DNA from: Albibacterium bauzanense
GTDB taxonomy: Bacteria > Bacteroidota > Bacteroidia > Sphingobacteriales > Sphingobacteriaceae
DNA: 64,000 nt
NCBI RefSeq assembly: GCF_004339765.1
Contig: NZ_SMGO01000002.1
Location: 310,001-374,000 of the forward strand
Direction: 5' to 3'
Shown: piece after piece, positions 61,722 to 64,000 of the stretch
Layout of the letters: each line of letters opens with the position of its first letter
Position numbering within the stretch: position 1 is the first letter of the stretch
Program-made: the position numbers and the translations under genes
Notes under the pieces: model-generated
Told to the model about the DNA's origin: nothing
Databases searched by the model: none
The model's input: the letters and a program-made list of their open reading frames with translations, nothing else

Positions 61722-62007
61722 ATTTCCCGTGTTAAACTAAGATTAAATTCAAAAAAATATCCTCAAACTTAAGATAAATATATGAAATAAAATATTTAAG
61801 CCAACACAAGCGCAGCCTTAAGAAAGAGGATTCTTCCCTATTTTGACTGGATTTAGATCAACCTTTCTTCATTAAAGAATTACATTTAAAAGGTAAGAAT
61901 ATTCTTCTGCCTCTCAAACATTCTACTTGTAATTACGTTTAGTTCCTAGTAAACAGTTCAACCACTTACCCTTTATCTTAAGATTACAAAATTTAAAACC
62001 TAAAACG

Positions 62008-62520
62008 ATGTTAGAAAATCTAGAAAACCTAATAAGAGAAAATGCCCAAGGAGCAATTATAAATAATAATGCTATTCCGAATGAAAAGAACGAAGCTGTA
62101 ATTCACGCAGCATCAACTTCCATCGTAGACGTTTTAAAGCAAAAACTCGCATCTGGAGACATAAATGGCCTAATCAATTCATTTAAACAGGAAGGGGCAA
62201 ACGCGGGTACAACAAGTGAAGTGTCAAATACATTTACAAACAAATTGCAGGACTTAGGAATCAATATGGATACTGCAAAGTCATTGGCATCATCCTTTAT
62301 TCCAGCAATATTGGCACAATTCACTAAAAAAACTAATGATCCGAATGATAGCTCATTTGATTTCCAAGACATTGTTTCTAGCATCTCAGGTGCTGATGGA
62401 AAATTTCAATTATCTGATCTTACCGATCTATTCAATAAAGGAGGCGCAGATAGTGGAGGTGCAGATGAGCAAACAAACAATCAAGGAAGTATTGTAGATA
62501 AATTAAAAGGATTATTTTAA
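62008..62520 (+). CDS. DUF937-like protein
   Basis: The 170-aa protein is acidic and helical, with MLENLENLIRENAQGAIINNNAIPNEKNEAVIHAA, NTFTNKLQDLGINMDTAKSLASSFIPAILAQF and a glycine/aspartate-rich tail ending GSIVDKLKGLF. This resembles DUF937/YidB-type proteins. No signal peptide or catalytic motif is seen. It is convergent with trmB. Confidence 0.65.
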   Translation: MLENLENLIRENAQGAIINNNAIPNEKNEAVIHAASTSIVDVLKQKLASGDINGLINSFKQEGANAGTTSEVSNTFTNKLQDLGINMDTAKSLASSFIPAILAQFTKKTNDPNDSSFDFQDIVSSISGADGKFQLSDLTDLFNKGGADSGGADEQTNNQGSIVDKLKGLF

Positions 62521-62536
62521 TTTATCTAAATGGCTT

Positions 62537-63199
62537 TTAAACGACAGTTTTCTTTAAAAGCCATTTCAGATAATTAATATTCTTACCTACATCAAGATAT
62601 TTCTTTTCGTAATAAGTCTTGATCGATAAAGTATCGTCTAAAAGATCTGAATGGTAAAGGTCGGTTGTATTCGCTATTATATGCTCTCCAAGCCCTTCTA
62701 ATTTTTCAAAAGTATATTGATACAGACCATCATTATCTGTTTTTAAATGCATAAAACCGCCATCTTCAAGTAATATACGATAGGTATCCAGAAAGCGGTC
62801 GTAGGTTAATCTTTTCTTTTCTCTGCTCACTTGTGGTTGTGGGTCTGGAAATGTTATCCAGATTTCTGAGACTTCCGACTCTGAAAAATAAGCTAATATA
62901 TCTTCAATCTGGATTCTCAAAAAGGCAACATTCTTAACAGATTCCTGGATCGCCGCTTTTGCTCCCATCCAAATTCTATTACCTTTATAGTCAATTCCGA
63001 TAAAGTTCTTATCTGGAAAAGCTTTTGCCATATTTACTGAATATTCTCCTTTACCACAAGCCAGTTCAAGTACTATCGGATTATCATTATTAAAATGATT
63101 CTTTGACCAATTTCCTTTATTGACTAAGCCTTCTTCAAGCTGATATACATTTTCAAAAGTCCCAATTTCTGCAAACTTTCTTAGCTTATCTTTACCCAT
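62537..63199 (-). CDS. trmB: tRNA (guanine-N7-)-methyltransferase TrmB
   Basis: TrmB makes m7G46 in tRNA. The product (start MGKDKLRKFAEIGTFENV at 63199, 220 aa) has VLELACGKGEYSVNMAKAFPDKNFIGIDYKGNRIW (SAM motif I and acidic loop), ISEIWITFPDPQPQVSREKKRL (family motif with catalytic Asp) and HLKTDNDGLYQYTFEKL. All key motifs are present. An in-frame TTG 39 bp upstream is rejected because family starts read MGKxKL. It is divergent from the fucose-synthase gene. Confidence 0.93.
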   Translation of the reverse strand: MGKDKLRKFAEIGTFENVYQLEEGLVNKGNWSKNHFNNDNPIVLELACGKGEYSVNMAKAFPDKNFIGIDYKGNRIWMGAKAAIQESVKNVAFLRIQIEDILAYFSESEVSEIWITFPDPQPQVSREKKRLTYDRFLDTYRILLEDGGFMHLKTDNDGLYQYTFEKLEGLGEHIIANTTDLYHSDLLDDTLSIKTYYEKKYLDVGKNINYLKWLLKKTVV

Positions 63200-63272
63200 A
63201 AAATAGTATTGCTTTGCTTTATACTTTAATTGGGGCAAAAATAGTTTTATCTTTGGATATCATTATAGAAAC

Positions 63273-64000
63273 GTGGAAAAAGACGCTAAAATATATATTG
63301 CGGGACATCGGGGAATGGTTGGGTCAGCTATTCTACGGAATTTAAAAGCCAAAGGATATTCCAGCTTCATATTACGGACTTCATCTGAACTTGATCTAAA
63401 AGACCAACAGGCTGTCATCCGTTTTTTCGAAAAAGAAAAACCTGACTATGTATTTTTAGCGGCAGCGAAAGTAGGTGGAATCAATGCAAATAATATATAT
63501 AGGGCCGATTTCTTATATGATAATTTGAGTATACAGAATAATGTTATTCATTGCTCTTACTTGCAAGGAGTCAAAAAACTCTTGTTCTTAGGATCAAGTT
63601 GTATCTATCCGAAATTAGCACCACAGCCTCTTAAAGAGAAGTATATTTTAAGTGGTGAGCTTGAACCTACTAATGAGCCTTATGCCATTGCGAAAATTGC
63701 CGGCATTAAACTTTGTGAAGCGTATCGGGATCAATACGCTTGTAATTTCATTTCGGTAATGCCGACAAATCTATATGGAGTTAATGATAACTATCATCCG
63801 GATAATTCACATGTTTTACCTGCTTTAATTAGAAGATTTCATGAAGCCAAAGTCAATAACCTCGCTGAAGTGGTTATTTGGGGAAGTGGTAAACCCTTGC
63901 GTGAGTTTTTATTTGCCGACGATATGGCAGATGCATCAGTTTTTTTAATGGAGAACTACGACGAGAAAGAGTTCGTAAATATAGGCACAGGGAAAGAAAT
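63273..64000 (+). CDS. fcl: GDP-L-fucose synthase (partial, runs off the window)
   Basis: A GTG start at 63273 opens [20 protein letters not shown] (Rossmann GxxGxxG NADPH site). The frame then shows [37 protein letters not shown] (catalytic serine region), [18 protein letters not shown] (YxxxK) and [21 protein letters not shown]. These are the hallmarks of GDP-4-keto-6-deoxymannose epimerase/reductase (Fcl/WcaG), the last step of GDP-L-fucose synthesis. 242 codons are visible; the C-terminus is outside. The GTG is the only plausible start nearby; a surface-polysaccharide locus may continue to the right. Confidence 0.9.
   Translation, partial: MEKDAKIYIAGHRGMVGSAILRNLKAKGYSSFILRTSSELDLKDQQAVIRFFEKEKPDYVFLAAAKVGGINANNIYRADFLYDNLSIQNNVIHCSYLQGVKKLLFLGSSCIYPKLAPQPLKEKYILSGELEPTNEPYAIAKIAGIKLCEAYRDQYACNFISVMPTNLYGVNDNYHPDNSHVLPALIRRFHEAKVNNLAEVVIWGSGKPLREFLFADDMADASVFLMENYDEKEFVNIGTGKE

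Overview
The window comes from a member of the Bacteroidota, most likely Sphingobacteriales (Pedobacter/Solitalea-like). The clues are CarboxypepD-type N-terminal extensions on two TonB-dependent receptors, promoters of the TTG / TAnnTTTG type, few clear Shine-Dalgarno sequences, and Bacteroidota-restricted families (DUF4954, DUF4256, Arm-DNA-binding tyrosine recombinases). The genus assignment is inference.

Left chromosomal part (1-12.6 kb). This part is mostly housekeeping. It begins with the end-clipped start of a methyltransferase gene and a SirB1/transglutaminase-like protein. An oxidative-stress neighbourhood follows: oxyR with both redox cysteines, a lipoprotein-type msrA and a Mn-type superoxide dismutase. 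Next come tadA, rlmD, a TetR regulator and pheS, then a TonB-dependent receptor preceded by a TPP riboswitch (probable outer-membrane thiamine uptake), then prfA and tRNA-Asp.

Integrated element (about 12.607-42.690 kb). A 30-kb element sits in the 3' end of tRNA-Asp(GTC). A 17-bp piece of the tRNA 3' end is repeated at the far end, and a 26-bp C-rich direct repeat lies just inside each end (likely integrase arm sites). From the left it holds a tyrosine recombinase, a coiled-coil protein, an excisionase-like HTH protein, a RepA-like ATPase, a primase-like protein, MobC, a MobA-type relaxase and a coiled-coil membrane protein. No mating-pore genes are present, so it looks mobilizable rather than self-transmissible. 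The cargo is a defence island. It contains (i) two unrelated large proteins with PD-(D/E)XK signatures; (ii) an R-M-like cluster of a MmeI/type IIG-like methyltransferase, an AlbA_2/RecG-like regulator, a DExH helicase and a GIY-YIG/ASCH protein; (iii) on the opposite strand, an ABC-three-component (Lamassu-like) operon of a Cap4-like nuclease, a small middle component and a Rad50/SMC-like ATPase, followed after 7 bp by a Mrr-nuclease/STAND NTPase; and (iv) a DUF2971 protein. A broken Mrr start lies between (ii) and (iii).

Right part (42.7-64 kb). Immediately outside the right att site is a two-gene cassette: a 174-aa protein resembling Panacea/SocA (DUF4065) antitoxins and a 641-aa protein with C-terminal membrane helices. 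The chromosome then resumes with a secreted EEP-fold phosphodiesterase, an ArsR-controlled operon (ArsR, SRPBCC, DoxX, DUF4256), a DUF1080 protein, a methyltransferase, a secreted GDPD, a DUF4954 protein, a siderophore-type TonB receptor, a lactonase, xseAB, a lipoprotein DPP III (M49) peptidase, a PhnA-like protein, a DUF937-like protein, trmB, and a GDP-L-fucose synthase cut by the window end.

The most interesting parts are the two multi-gene nuclease/ATPase systems packed on one tRNA-targeted mobilizable element, and the accessory pair next to its right end.
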